From positions 1-64,000 of the forward strand of contig JAOPXN010000070.1 of the NCBI GenBank assembly GCA_025965155.1: 64,000 nucleotides of DNA, in the 5' to 3' direction. The notes below the pieces were generated by a model. The model was not told where the DNA came from. It saw only the letters and a list, made by a program, of their open reading frames with translations, and ran no database searches. The stretch comes from Propionibacteriaceae bacterium. Lineage in GTDB: Bacteria > Actinomycetota > Actinomycetes > Propionibacteriales > Propionibacteriaceae. How positions within the stretch are numbered: position 1 is the stretch's first letter; every line of letters begins with the position of its first letter. This document shows, one piece after another, positions 35,860 to 44,895 of this stretch. The position numbers and the translations under genes are program-made.

Positions 35860-37671
35860 CTAGTGAGTGCTGCTCTCGGACTCACTCGACCCGATGGCGT
35901 GGTGACCGTTTCCGTTGCCGTGTCCATCGTGCCCGTTGTCTTCGTGCCCGTGGCGGGGGGCCTGTCCATCGCCGTGGCCGTCGCCATGACCGCCGTGTCC
36001 CGCCTCAAGGGCCTGGTGATGGGCTGCGGCCTCGAGCTCGGCGCGGCTCGGCTTGCGCAGGTTGTCCTGGAAGTAGAACCGGGTGGCCTTGCGGCGCAGC
36101 CGCTCACTCCGGGCCTCCTTGGCGGGAACGCCGGCGTACTCCTCCTCCGAGCCATCGGTCAGAGGCAGCGGCTCGACGTGCTGGGTCAAGGTGAACGCCT
36201 CATCCGCGCTGATCGGCACATGCCTCTCGCCGTACGACCCGGACGGGCCGCGGACGATGATGCCCGTCTCGGCCCCGTGCAGCAGCCGCTCCGCGTCGGC
36301 GCGCTGCAGTCCGATGCAGATGCGCTTGGTGATGATGAAGGCCAGCACCGGAGCAACGAACACGGCGACCCGGAGGAAGTAGGTAACAGCGTTCAGCGAG
36401 ACCCGGAACTGGGTGGCGACGATGTCGTTACCACCACCGATCCAGAACATGCCGTAGCAGGTCATCGCCGCTACGCCGAAGGCGGTCCGGGTGGGGTTGT
36501 TGCGGGGCCGGTCGAGGATGTGGTGCTCACCCGTGTCGCCGGTCACCCAACGTTCGATGAAGGGGTACGCGGCCATCAGGCCGAACATCAGCCCCATCAG
36601 ACCGAGGCCGGGGATGGCGACGTTCCACGACCAGGTCGTGCCGCCGATGTGTGACTCCCAGTTGGGCATGATCCGGATGGCGCCCTCGACGAAGCCCATG
36701 TACCAGTCGGGCTGGGAACCGGCGGTGACCTCGGCGGGGTTGTACGGCCCGAACGTCCACACCGGGTTGATCTGCATCAGCCCGCCCATCAAGGTGACCA
36801 CACCGAAGACAATGAAGAAGAAACCGCCGGCCTTGGCCATGTACACCGGGTACAGGGGGTATCCGACCACGTTCTCCTCGGTCCGACCGGGGCCCGGGTA
36901 CTGGGTGTGCTTGTGGTAGAAGACCAACGCCAGGTGGGCGGCGATGAGGCCGAGGATGATGGCGGGGACCAGCAGGATATGGACCATGTACAGCCGGGCG
37001 ATGATCAGGTCGCCCGGGAACTCGCCGTTGAATACGAAGAACTCGGCCCAGGTCCCGATAATCGGGATGGAGCGGATCAGGCCGTCCACGAACCGGAGGC
37101 CGGTGCCGGACAGCAGGTCGTCCGGCAGGGAGTAGCCGGCGAAACCCTCGATCAGACCGATCGCGAGCAGCCCGACCCCGAGCAGCCAGTTGAGCTCGCG
37201 GGGCTTGCGGAACGCGCCGGTGAAGAACACCCGGAGGCTGTGCGCGAGCATCGCGGCGATGAAGAGCATCGCTGCCCAGTGGTGCATCTGCCGCATCAGC
37301 AGTCCGCCGCGAATGTCGAAGGACAGCGCCAGCGAGGAGCTGTACGCCTCCGACATGTGCAGACCTTTGAGTAGCTGGTAGGAGCCCTCGTACTCGATCT
37401 CGGCCATGGACGGCTTGAACCAGATGGTCAGGAACACCCCGGTCAGCAGGCAGATGATGAAGGAGTAGAGAGCAATCTCACCCAGCAAGAAGGACCAGTG
37501 GTCGGGGAAGACCTTGCGTAGGTTCTTGCGGCCCAGGGCGGCCAGCCCGAGCCGGTCGTCGGCCCACTTCGCTGGTCCGGCGGCGGCCTTGAAGACGGGG
37601 CCGAGCTCCCGGGCGGGGGCCTGCGCTTCCAGGCTCGGAGCGTCAGTCGCGGTCGCTGCTGGCTTGGCCAT
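35860..37671 (-). CDS. qcrB: cytochrome b subunit of the bc1 complex, with His-rich tail
   Basis: This 603-residue menaquinol:cytochrome c reductase subunit has haem-ligand His pairs in the helices around MHHWAAMLFIAAMLAHSLRVF and YMVHILLVPAIILGLIAAHL. The quinol-site loop is PDWY (GSQPDWYMGF), as in actinobacteria, instead of PEWY. After the membrane core there is a cytoplasmic extension of about 130 residues whose last 45 are extremely rich in His, Gly and Asp (HGDGHGDG, GHEDNGHDGHGNGNGHH). This tail is unusual and could bind metal. Its ATG shares one base with the qcrA stop. Confidence 0.95.
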   Translation of the reverse strand: MAKPAATATDAPSLEAQAPARELGPVFKAAAGPAKWADDRLGLAALGRKNLRKVFPDHWSFLLGEIALYSFIICLLTGVFLTIWFKPSMAEIEYEGSYQLLKGLHMSEAYSSSLALSFDIRGGLLMRQMHHWAAMLFIAAMLAHSLRVFFTGAFRKPRELNWLLGVGLLAIGLIEGFAGYSLPDDLLSGTGLRFVDGLIRSIPIIGTWAEFFVFNGEFPGDLIIARLYMVHILLVPAIILGLIAAHLALVFYHKHTQYPGPGRTEENVVGYPLYPVYMAKAGGFFFIVFGVVTLMGGLMQINPVWTFGPYNPAEVTAGSQPDWYMGFVEGAIRIMPNWESHIGGTTWSWNVAIPGLGLMGLMFGLMAAYPFIERWVTGDTGEHHILDRPRNNPTRTAFGVAAMTCYGMFWIGGGNDIVATQFRVSLNAVTYFLRVAVFVAPVLAFIITKRICIGLQRADAERLLHGAETGIIVRGPSGSYGERHVPISADEAFTLTQHVEPLPLTDGSEEEYAGVPAKEARSERLRRKATRFYFQDNLRKPSRAELEAAAHHQALEAGHGGHGDGHGDGQAPRHGHEDNGHDGHGNGNGHHAIGSSESESSTH

Positions 37672-38753
37672 CAGTTATCACCCTGCTTGTAGTCGTTGCG
37701 CGAGTCGCGCTCGAAGTAACTCGGTCCCACCGGCACGGTGAACGGGCCGCGCGCGACCAGGTAACCCTCGGCGTCGACGGTAATCGGCAGCTGCGGCAGG
37801 GATCGCGCCGCTGGGCCGAAGACCACCACCCCGGAGTCGCCGAGGTCGAAGGTCGATTGGTGGCACGGGCAAAGCAGGTGGTGGGTCTGCTGCTCCCACA
37901 GGCTGATCGGGCACCCGACGTGGGTGCAGATCTTGGAGTAGCAGAGGATGCCGCCGACGTGCCAGTCCTTGCGTGAGTCGGGGATCTTGATGGTCTGCGG
38001 ATCCATCCGGACGACGATGATCGCCGCCTTGGCCTTCTCTTGCAGGAAGGCGGTACCTTCGAGGTCCTTGAGGTTCTCCGGTTCGCCGTTCACCAGCTGA
38101 CCGATGACGATGGACGCCGCTTTGATCGGTTCGTAGGTGATGTCGTTGACCAGCCGGACCCCTTCGGCCCAGATGGTCGACTCGATCGTGGCCGCCCGAA
38201 CCTTCTTGGTCGGCCACGGACCCAGGTCGGCGAAGACAGCGATGGCAGGCAGACCGAGCGCGGCCAGTGCGCCGACCAGACTCCGGCCGAGCACCTTACG
38301 ACGGGTGATCTGCGACTCCTCGATGCCGGCGTCGACGTCCCTCATGATCGCGACCCGATCGTCATCGGAGGATGAAGCCGGGTGGCGGTGGTCGACCATC
38401 TCGGTGTCGGCCATCAGCTGGCGGGCCCACTGAACCGCAGCGATGCCGATCAGCAGGATCGCCAGACCGAGGGTGACACCGAGCCCGACGTGCTGCGCGT
38501 TGGCCTTCAGCGGGCCGAAGTCGATGAACCAGCTTTTCGGAACGGCGAAGTAGATGACCACGAACGCGATCGCCAGCAGCGGCACCAGACCGAACATCAT
38601 CGCGACCTGACGGGTTGCCCGGTCAGCAGCCGCCTCGTCGACGTCGGTCAGCCGAGGGACATGCTCCTCCATGCCGGGATCCGCCACCGGGTAGCGGGGC
38701 GTGTCGCCCAGTCGCTCCACCCGGGAAGGGGAGTGCTTCTCAATACTGCTCAT
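37671..38753 (-). CDS. qcrA: Rieske iron-sulfur subunit of the bc1 complex
   Basis: This 360-residue actinobacterial-type Rieske protein has three membrane helices (about 52-75, 92-112 and 160-180) instead of one. The 2Fe-2S ligands are in CTHVGCPI and CPCHQSTFD. The third helix follows a twin-arginine-like RRKVLG, as expected for Tat insertion of the folded cluster domain. ATG at 38751-38753 overlaps the qcrC stop (ATGA), and the longer frame is qcrC sequence in another frame. The ErpA protein encoded at 20026 is a plausible cluster donor. Confidence 0.96.
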   Translation of the reverse strand: MSSIEKHSPSRVERLGDTPRYPVADPGMEEHVPRLTDVDEAAADRATRQVAMMFGLVPLLAIAFVVIYFAVPKSWFIDFGPLKANAQHVGLGVTLGLAILLIGIAAVQWARQLMADTEMVDHRHPASSSDDDRVAIMRDVDAGIEESQITRRKVLGRSLVGALAALGLPAIAVFADLGPWPTKKVRAATIESTIWAEGVRLVNDITYEPIKAASIVIGQLVNGEPENLKDLEGTAFLQEKAKAAIIVVRMDPQTIKIPDSRKDWHVGGILCYSKICTHVGCPISLWEQQTHHLLCPCHQSTFDLGDSGVVVFGPAARSLPQLPITVDAEGYLVARGPFTVPVGPSYFERDSRNDYKQGDN

Positions 38754-39571
38754 CGCGCTTTTGCTCCCTTGGCTGCGATCCAGATGGCGAAACCGACCAG
38801 GCTGCCGAGACCGATGATGAAGGCCCACAGACCCTCGCTGACCGGACCGATACCGCCCAGCGTGAGACCGCCCTGGTTTGGCTGCTCATGCAGCTCGTTC
38901 AAGTACCCAATTACGGCACGCTTGTCATCGGGAGTCAGTACCCCGTCAGAGAAGACCGGCATCTGCTGGGGGCCGGTCAGCATGGCCTCGTACAGGTGCT
39001 TGTTGCTGACGCCGTACAGCGCGGGGGCGTACTTGCCGTTGGGCAGTGCGCCGCCGGCACCGGCGAAGTTGTGGCAGGCGGAGCAGTTGGTACGGAACAG
39101 CTCGCCGCCACGGGCGATGTCCTCCTCGCTGACGCTTGCCGGGTCGTACTCCTCCGGCTTGGGGATCTCCGGACCGGGGCCGAGCGAGGCGACGTACGCG
39201 GCCAACGCTGCGATCTCTTCCTCGGAGTACTGGTTCGGCTTCTGGGGCGCCTGCGCTCCGGGCCTAGCCATCGGCATCCGGCCGGTGCCGACCTGGAAGT
39301 CCACCGAGGCGGCGCCGACGCCAATCAGCGAGGGCCCGAGGACGCTGCCGCCGACGGTCCCGTTGCCTTCACCGTTGAGACCGTGGCAGGACGCGCAGCC
39401 GACGGCGAAGAGGGCCCTCCCTTCCGCGATCTGCTGGCTGGTCCCGGTGTCGGCCGACGACTGGGACGCTGGAGCAACGACTGAGTACAGGGCGCCCATG
39501 ACGAACAACGCGGCCACTAGCAACATCACCTTGGCCGCCGGGTGGCGTCGTCTCGAACTCAGGAATCGCAC
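38750..39571 (-). CDS. qcrC: dihaem cytochrome c subunit of the bc1 complex
   Basis: This 273-residue membrane-anchored cytochrome cc has an N-terminal signal anchor (15-35) and two CxxCH haem sites (CASCHG at about 60 and CSACHN at about 160). A C-terminal membrane helix (LWAFIIGLGSLVGFAIWIAA) follows. It replaces a soluble cytochrome c by passing electrons straight to CtaC. It starts at GTG with GAGAGGG upstream. The gene follows ctaE at 76 bp. Confidence 0.96.
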   Translation of the reverse strand: MRFLSSRRRHPAAKVMLLVAALFVMGALYSVVAPASQSSADTGTSQQIAEGRALFAVGCASCHGLNGEGNGTVGGSVLGPSLIGVGAASVDFQVGTGRMPMARPGAQAPQKPNQYSEEEIAALAAYVASLGPGPEIPKPEEYDPASVSEEDIARGGELFRTNCSACHNFAGAGGALPNGKYAPALYGVSNKHLYEAMLTGPQQMPVFSDGVLTPDDKRAVIGYLNELHEQPNQGGLTLGGIGPVSEGLWAFIIGLGSLVGFAIWIAAKGAKAR

Positions 39572-39647
39572 GTGGTTCCCTCTCGGTTTGTGCAGTCAAC
39601 AGGTATTCGGTTGTCGGAGCCGCCTTGGATGCAGCGACCCCGTCAGA

Positions 39648-40358
39648 TCAGCGGAGCAGATAGATGACCCCGAACAGGGCGATCCAGACAACGTCGACGA
39701 AGTGCCAGTAGTAGGACACGACGACCGCGCTGACCGCCTGCTCGTGGGTGAAGGTGCGGGCCAGGAAGGTACGCCCAAGGAGCAGCAGGAAGGCGATCAG
39801 ACCGCCGGTCACGTGCAGTCCGTGGAAGCCGGTGGCCAGGTAGAACACCGAGCCGTAGGGATTGCTGGAGAGGGTCAGCCCCTCATGGATGAGCTCGGCG
39901 TACTCGTACACCTGGCCGCCGATGAAGAACGAGCCCATGATGAACGTCAGCACGTACCACTCGCGCAGGCCCCATCGCTTGACCGCGAGCAGCGACCCGG
40001 TCCGGCCGACCTGCCCGCGCTCGGCGGCGAAAACGCCCATCTGGCAGGTGAACGAGCTCAACACCAGCACGGTGGTGTTGGTGATCGCAAACGGGATGTT
40101 CAGCAGCGCGGTCTCGGTCTGCCATAGAGACTCGACGCCGCCGGATGACGCCTGGGCGTTGGTCACGTTGCGGATGGTGAAGTACGCGGCGAACAGGGCG
40201 GCGAAGAACATCAGCTCCGACGCGAGCCACACGATGGTGCCGACGGCAACCATGTCCGGGCGGCCGTGATGGCCGTGCATCCGCGACTGCGGGATCGCGT
40301 GCAACGCGCCAGTGGGCTTGGCCGGGATTGCGGTCGTTTCGTGTGTGTTGATTGCCAC
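39648..40358 (-). CDS. ctaE: cytochrome c oxidase subunit III
   Basis: This 236-residue protein has five membrane helices. [34 protein letters not shown] and [20 protein letters not shown] are the family blocks, including the conserved Glu and His/Trp. The open frame reaches far upstream, but only this part is homologous. GTG at 40356-40358 lies just behind a complete promoter. It heads the ctaE-qcrC-qcrA-qcrB operon, which is 14.6 kb from ctaC-ctaD-ctaF. Confidence 0.95.
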   Translation of the reverse strand: MAINTHETTAIPAKPTGALHAIPQSRMHGHHGRPDMVAVGTIVWLASELMFFAALFAAYFTIRNVTNAQASSGGVESLWQTETALLNIPFAITNTTVLVLSSFTCQMGVFAAERGQVGRTGSLLAVKRWGLREWYVLTFIMGSFFIGGQVYEYAELIHEGLTLSSNPYGSVFYLATGFHGLHVTGGLIAFLLLLGRTFLARTFTHEQAVSAVVVSYYWHFVDVVWIALFGVIYLLR

Positions 40359-40364
40359 GAGGTC

Positions 40365-40393
40365 ATTATTGCCCGAACCACCCCGTAGGTCAC
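40365..40393 (-). promoter_or_regulatory. promoter of ctaE-qcrCAB, leaderless start
   Basis: On the minus strand, GTGACC (40388-40393) and AATAAT (40365-40370) are 17 bp apart, and the GTG start follows the -10 by six bases. Transcription would begin at or next to the start codon. Confidence 0.5.
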
Positions 40394-40445
40394 CACGGGG
40401 CACGCGAATGTGATGAAGTGGCCGCGCCCGCCTAGGCTGGAAGGC

Positions 40446-41417
40446 GTGAATCTGTTGGTCGGTGCGGCTCTGCTGATGCCGCTGCACGCCACGCCCGGGA
40501 ACCAGCCCGAGCCGCTGACGCCAGTCCGGCTGCTGACCGGGTGGACCTGGAGCTGGACCATTGGGTTGACCGTCGCGGTGACCGCCGCCGCCTATCTGCT
40601 GGGGGTCCAGGTGCTGCGTCGGCAGGGCACCCACTGGCCGCTCGGGCGCAGCGTCGCCTTCCTCGCTGGCGGCCTTGGTACCGCTGTGATCGCCACCATG
40701 TCGGTGCTCGGCACCTACGACACCGTGCTGTTCAGTGTCCACATGATCCAGCACATGATCTTGATGATGCTGACGCCGATGTTCATGGCGCTGGGCGCAC
40801 CGGTCACCCTGGCGCTGCGGACCTTGCCCCAGCGGCCCAGGGCCGCACTGCTGTGGCTGCTGCACTCCCGGCTGGCCAAGGTCCTCACTTTTCCGCCGTT
40901 GGCGCTCGCCTTCTTCATCGCCACGCCGTTCGCGCTGTACTACTCCTCCTTCTACCCGCTCAGCCTGGAGTCGGCCTTCTGGCACAACTTCCTGCATCTT
41001 CACTTCGTCCTGATCGGCGCCATGCTGATGTGGCCGCTGGTCGGGATCGACCCGCTTCCGGGGCGGGTGTCGTACCCGCTCCGGGTGCTCACCGTGTTTG
41101 TGCTGCTGCCGTTCCACGCCTTCTTGGGAATCTCGATCATGAGCGCCAACTCGTTGATCGCCGAGGACTGGTACCTGGCGTTCAACCGGACCTGGTCGCC
41201 GTCGCCCGCGGATGACCAGTACCTGGCTGGGGGGATCCTGTGGGGCAGCGGGGACATCACTGCCCTGGTGATGATGGCGGTCCTGTTCGTGCAGTGGTTC
41301 CGGCAGAGCCAGCGGGAGGCGGTACGGGAGGACCGCCGGCTGGATCGGTTGGAGGCCGCCGAGGCCGCGCGAGCGTCGCGGCTGCGCGCTGCCGACCACC
41401 CGGGCACCTCGGACTAG
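40446..41417 (+). CDS. Caa3/CtaG-type cytochrome c oxidase assembly factor
   Basis: This 323-residue protein has about seven membrane helices. [39 protein letters not shown] and [12 protein letters not shown] carry the histidines conserved in the Caa3_CtaG family, which helps assemble CuA/CuB centres. It starts at GTG with GGAAGG close upstream. It is divergent from ctaE, sharing an 87 bp gap, which fits joint expression. Confidence 0.9.
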   Translation: MNLLVGAALLMPLHATPGNQPEPLTPVRLLTGWTWSWTIGLTVAVTAAAYLLGVQVLRRQGTHWPLGRSVAFLAGGLGTAVIATMSVLGTYDTVLFSVHMIQHMILMMLTPMFMALGAPVTLALRTLPQRPRAALLWLLHSRLAKVLTFPPLALAFFIATPFALYYSSFYPLSLESAFWHNFLHLHFVLIGAMLMWPLVGIDPLPGRVSYPLRVLTVFVLLPFHAFLGISIMSANSLIAEDWYLAFNRTWSPSPADDQYLAGGILWGSGDITALVMMAVLFVQWFRQSQREAVREDRRLDRLEAAEAARASRLRAADHPGTSD

Positions 41418-41469
41418 GCACGGTACGATCACCGGGAACTCCCCGGATACCACACGTGAGGACCGATTA

Positions 41470-41901
41470 ATGAGCAGCGCAGAGCCCACTTCACCAGCAG
41501 CCCCGCTCGTCGTACTGGTCTACGCCTCCGACCGGAACACCCGCGAGAACGTCCGGCTCACTCTGGGCCGCCGGGTAGCAGCGGACCTGCCGCCGATCCA
41601 GGTGCTGGAGGTAGCCACCCAGCCGGCTGTCATCTCGGCCATGGACCGGGGTGGCATCGATCTGGCCATTCTGGACGGGGAGGCGGTCCCGGGCGGCATG
41701 GGTCTGTGCCGCCAGCTCAAGGACGAGGTGTTCGACTGCCCTCCGGTTCTGGTGCTGACCGGCCGACCCGACGACGCCTGGCTGGCGACCTGGTCGCGGG
41801 CCGACGGCGCGGTCTCACACCCGATCGACCCGGTCCGGCTGCCGGAGGCCGCGGCTGTGCTGCTCCGTGCCCGGACCGGCACGTCCGTACAGCCGGCCTG
41901 A
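41470..41901 (+). CDS. stand-alone receiver-like protein without the switch lysine
   Basis: This 143-residue CheY-like protein has no output domain. The phospho-acceptor Asp is present ([13 protein letters not shown]), as is the Thr ([10 protein letters not shown]). The invariant Lys-Pro is replaced by His-Pro ([11 protein letters not shown]), and only one acidic residue stands at the metal pocket (VYASDRN). Phosphorylation-dependent switching is therefore doubtful. Receiver-like proteins stand just before trpD in other actinobacteria. The gap to trpD is three bases. GAGGACC precedes the ATG. Confidence 0.8.
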   Translation: MSSAEPTSPAAPLVVLVYASDRNTRENVRLTLGRRVAADLPPIQVLEVATQPAVISAMDRGGIDLAILDGEAVPGGMGLCRQLKDEVFDCPPVLVLTGRPDDAWLATWSRADGAVSHPIDPVRLPEAAAVLLRARTGTSVQPA

Positions 41902-41904
41902 TCG

Positions 41905-42942
41905 ATGAACTGGCCTGAACTGCTGTCCGGGTTGGTCCGCGGCCAGGACCAGTCGCGGGACGCCACCGCCTGGGCGATGAGCCAGATCCTGGCCGGTGAG
42001 GCGACGCCCGCGCAGCTGGCTGCGTTCGTTGTCGCCCTGCGCGCCAAGGGCGAGACGGTGGCCGAGATCTCCGGAATGGCCGACACGATGATCGAGTTTG
42101 CGACGCCGATCGAGATCGCCGGTGACGCGGTGGACGTGGTCGGATCCGGCGGCGACCGGGCGAACACCGTGAACGTCTCGACCATGGCCGCGATCGTGGC
42201 GGCCGGCGCCGGAGCGCGGGTGGTCAAGCACGGCAACCGGGCCGCCTCCTCCGCGTGCGGTGCCGCTGACGTGCTGGAAGCGCTCGGCGTGGTTCTGGAC
42301 CTGACGCCGGAGCAGCAGCAGGACGTCGTGGAACAGACCCGGATCGGCTTCCTGTTCGCGCCGCACTACCACCCCGCACTCCGGCACGCGGCCGCCCCAC
42401 GACGTGAGATGGGCATCGCCACCACCTTCAACTTCCTCGGCCCGCTGGCCAACCCGGCCCAGCCGAACGCCGCAGCGGTCGGCGTCGCGGACGCCAGAAT
42501 GGCTGAGCTGATGGCCGGCGTCTTCGCCGCTCGCGGCGGTCAGGGGTTGGTCTTCCACGGCGACGACGGTCTGGATGAGCTGACCACGACCACGACCTCG
42601 ACCATCTGGGCGTTCGCCGACGGCCGGGTGAGCCGGACCGAGCTCGACCCGGCCCAGCTCGGCGTGCCGCGGGCGGCGGTCGACGACCTGGTCGGCGGGA
42701 ACGCAGCCACCAACGCCGCCGTGGTGTCCGGCGTGCTGGCAGGCGAGACGGGTCCGGTCCGCGACATCGTCGTACTGAACGCGGCTGCGGCGCTGACCGC
42801 CTACGCCAAGCCGGCGGCCGGCGCGGATCTGCTGGACCAGCTGAGGACGCAGCTCACGCGGGCCGAGGAGTCGATCGACTCCGGTGCGGCCGCGGCCAAG
42901 CTGCACGAGTGGGTGGCCGCCACCAAGGCCGCCGCCCGCTGA
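41905..42942 (+). CDS. trpD: anthranilate phosphoribosyltransferase
   Basis: This 345-residue enzyme is the second step of tryptophan synthesis, joining anthranilate to PRPP. The PRPP loop reads VGSGGDRANTVNVSTMAA, where most homologues have GTGGD, and the substrate region is KHGNRAASSACGAADVLEAL. It is isolated from other trp genes, as in M. tuberculosis. It is coupled to the receiver-like gene upstream. Confidence 0.95.
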   Translation: MNWPELLSGLVRGQDQSRDATAWAMSQILAGEATPAQLAAFVVALRAKGETVAEISGMADTMIEFATPIEIAGDAVDVVGSGGDRANTVNVSTMAAIVAAGAGARVVKHGNRAASSACGAADVLEALGVVLDLTPEQQQDVVEQTRIGFLFAPHYHPALRHAAAPRREMGIATTFNFLGPLANPAQPNAAAVGVADARMAELMAGVFAARGGQGLVFHGDDGLDELTTTTTSTIWAFADGRVSRTELDPAQLGVPRAAVDDLVGGNAATNAAVVSGVLAGETGPVRDIVVLNAAAALTAYAKPAAGADLLDQLRTQLTRAEESIDSGAAAAKLHEWVAATKAAAR

Positions 42943-42963
42943 CGCCTCACTGGCTCGGTCGGG

Positions 42964-43854
42964 TCAAAGAAAGGCCGCCAGGAGTCTGGCGCACCGGACC
43001 GGATCTTCGGTGAGCCCGTTGGCCAGGCCCCACAGCCAGTAGTCGACGGTCCTGAACACCACCCAGGCCCAGGCGTGGCCGGCATCGAGCCCGGCTTCGG
43101 CGACGGTCAGGTCGAACCAGCCTCTGATTGCGGTAGCACTCGGCATCTCGTCCAGCCGGGTCCAGAGCAGCCGGGCCAGGTCGTACTCGATGTCGCCGCG
43201 CAGCAGGATCGGGTCCACCACCAGCCACGGCTCCCGGCGTCCGGTCAGCACCTGGTCGTAGTGCAGGTCGCCGTTGGCGGCCGCGGTTGCGGGGGACCGG
43301 CTCAGAGGTGCTGCGGCCTCCAGCGCCGCATTGAGGTGCTGGCGAGGGAAAGGGCGGCCCAGCGCCTGCCAGTCCGCTTCCAGCTCACCGCAGCGCGCGG
43401 CGGCCAAGGCGGCCGTGCTCGGTGCCTCGGCGGGCGCCGGGACCGCGAGCCGGGTCATCACGGCCGCAATCAGCGGTACGGCCTCGGCCAGCGGTAGCCC
43501 GGCGAGGCTGCGGGTCGGGTCCAGACGCTCCAGCAGCATCACACCGGCATCCACGTCGGCATCGAGGAGTTCGACCGTCCCGCGGCCGGCCCAGAAACGC
43601 AGCGCGGTCACCTGCTCGGCGACCGGGTCATCCGGCGGGGTGAGTCGCAGGGCGAGGGGCAGTTCGCCTCGGTAGACCGGCAGTACCAGCGCGTTGGAAC
43701 CGTGCCAGACCTCGCCCCGCTCCAGCCGGAGGTTCCACCGGGCGCAGTGCTCCTGCACCAGGTCGGGGAGAGCATCAAGCCAGCCATGGTCCGCGCCGGA
43801 CCACCGCGGCATGCGCCGGAACGACTCCGGCACCTGCACGCTGTGCGCTGTCAC
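42964..43854 (-). CDS. APH(6)/hydroxyurea-type kinase homologue
   Basis: This 296-residue protein of the aminoglycoside/hydroxyurea antibiotic resistance kinase family (APH_6_hur) has LALRLTPPDD, GVMLLERLDPTRSL, and the catalytic region NGDLHYDQVL-x6-WLVVDPILLRGDIEYDL. The usual His before GD is Asn, and the Asn of the metal site appears as Gln. It may phosphorylate a sugar-like or drug substrate, or serve housekeeping metabolism. Resistance cannot be inferred. GTG start without a clear Shine-Dalgarno sequence. It is convergent with trpD. Confidence 0.8.
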   Translation of the reverse strand: MTAHSVQVPESFRRMPRWSGADHGWLDALPDLVQEHCARWNLRLERGEVWHGSNALVLPVYRGELPLALRLTPPDDPVAEQVTALRFWAGRGTVELLDADVDAGVMLLERLDPTRSLAGLPLAEAVPLIAAVMTRLAVPAPAEAPSTAALAAARCGELEADWQALGRPFPRQHLNAALEAAAPLSRSPATAAANGDLHYDQVLTGRREPWLVVDPILLRGDIEYDLARLLWTRLDEMPSATAIRGWFDLTVAEAGLDAGHAWAWVVFRTVDYWLWGLANGLTEDPVRCARLLAAFL

Positions 43855-43882
43855 GGCTGGAGCCTGACGCGGGTGGCAGGCA

Positions 43883-44809
43883 TCAGGAGACGGTCAACGA
43901 CTCTAGGGAGTGCGCCGCCAGCGCTTTAACGCCGGGGTCCGCGTCGTCAGGCACCGAGCTAAGGCCGGCGATCATGGACCCGTTGTCGAGCCTGACCAGC
44001 AGGACCGTCACATCGTCGTAGCGGCTGCGCAGTTTCGCCACCGAGTAGTGAGCTTTCGCCGTGAACAGCATGCCCGGGTGACCGTCCACAGCGCGGTCCG
44101 AACTGGCGAAGTCCGTGAGCCGGGCAGGCTGTGCTCCGAAGAAGTGGTCGGCGATGGCGTTCATGGCTGCGCTGCCGGTGCGGTCGAGGTCGGTGGAGAA
44201 GACCATGGAAGGGCTCAGGTGAACCAACGCGACCGTGGCGTACCAGTTGCTGCGGTCGTTGAACCGCTGATGGACCACGGCGTCGGCGCTAAACATCACG
44301 TCGAAGACGCCCTTGAGCTCAGTCGGGTCGGTGTACATGTCGTACGGCATCCGGGGCAGCTGCATGGACACTTGGTCGATTCGGGCGATGCCGGTTGCGT
44401 CGTCGAGCTGCCCGCTGGGCGCGTCGGCGGACCAGCTGGGTGTCGGAGAACGGCTGGCTTGGGAGGAGGAGGGTGGCTGGCCCGGCCGGGAACCCGGAGT
44501 CCCGTCTCGCCACACGATCAGACCGACGCCTAGCCCGACAGACACGAACAGGGCGAATCCCAACGAGACAACAACGACCGTCCGGGCCGCCGATCGGCGA
44601 CGAGGGGAGTCGCTGTCCGGGTCACCACCGACCAGCTCCGGTATGCCGTCGGCGGACGCCTCGGACTCCGCCCAGGAAGAAGCCGCCGGAGGTGCCGGAG
44701 CCTGCTGGGACTCGCTGATGGCGAGGGTCCAGTCTTGACCGTCCCACCAGCGGTACAGGTCTGCTGCGCCTGCTGGGTCGGGATACCAGCCCGGCTTGGG
44801 GGCGGTCAT
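43883..44809 (-). CDS. DUF2510 membrane-anchored protein
   Basis: This 308-residue protein has an N-terminal DUF2510 module (PKPGWYPDPAGAADLYRWWD) followed by a polar linker. One membrane helix lies at about 78-100. An extracytoplasmic part of about 200 residues includes QVSMQLPRMPYDMYTDPTEL and FTAKAHYSVAKLR. DUF2510 is a short actinobacterial module on membrane proteins, with unknown binding. ATG is preceded by TAGGAT at six bases. It is divergent from the 134-residue gene. Confidence 0.82.
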   Translation of the reverse strand: MTAPKPGWYPDPAGAADLYRWWDGQDWTLAISESQQAPAPPAASSWAESEASADGIPELVGGDPDSDSPRRRSAARTVVVVSLGFALFVSVGLGVGLIVWRDGTPGSRPGQPPSSSQASRSPTPSWSADAPSGQLDDATGIARIDQVSMQLPRMPYDMYTDPTELKGVFDVMFSADAVVHQRFNDRSNWYATVALVHLSPSMVFSTDLDRTGSAAMNAIADHFFGAQPARLTDFASSDRAVDGHPGMLFTAKAHYSVAKLRSRYDDVTVLLVRLDNGSMIAGLSSVPDDADPGVKALAAHSLESLTVS

Positions 44810-44815
44810 GGCGAA

Positions 44816-44821
44816 ATCCTA
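44816..44821 (-). promoter_or_regulatory. -10 hexamer of the DUF2510 gene, leaderless start
   Basis: TAGGAT lies six bases before ATG 44809. Confidence 0.5.
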
Positions 44822-44883
44822 CGTGCGAGCGGCAACCGCCTAACCCGGTCGCGGGGCGGCTACCTCGGCTTGCCCGGTCGGGT

Positions 44884-44889
44884 GATACT
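44884..44889 (+). promoter_or_regulatory. -10 hexamer of the 44896 gene, leaderless start
   Basis: GATACT lies six bases before ATG 44896, with no Shine-Dalgarno sequence. Confidence 0.4.
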
Positions 44890-44895
44890 GCTGGC

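Noticed and set aside
40359-41489. 377-codon extension upstream of ctaE in the same frame
   Set aside because: It is antisense to the Caa3 assembly factor gene. Homology to CtaE begins only at GTG 40358, where a promoter also lies.
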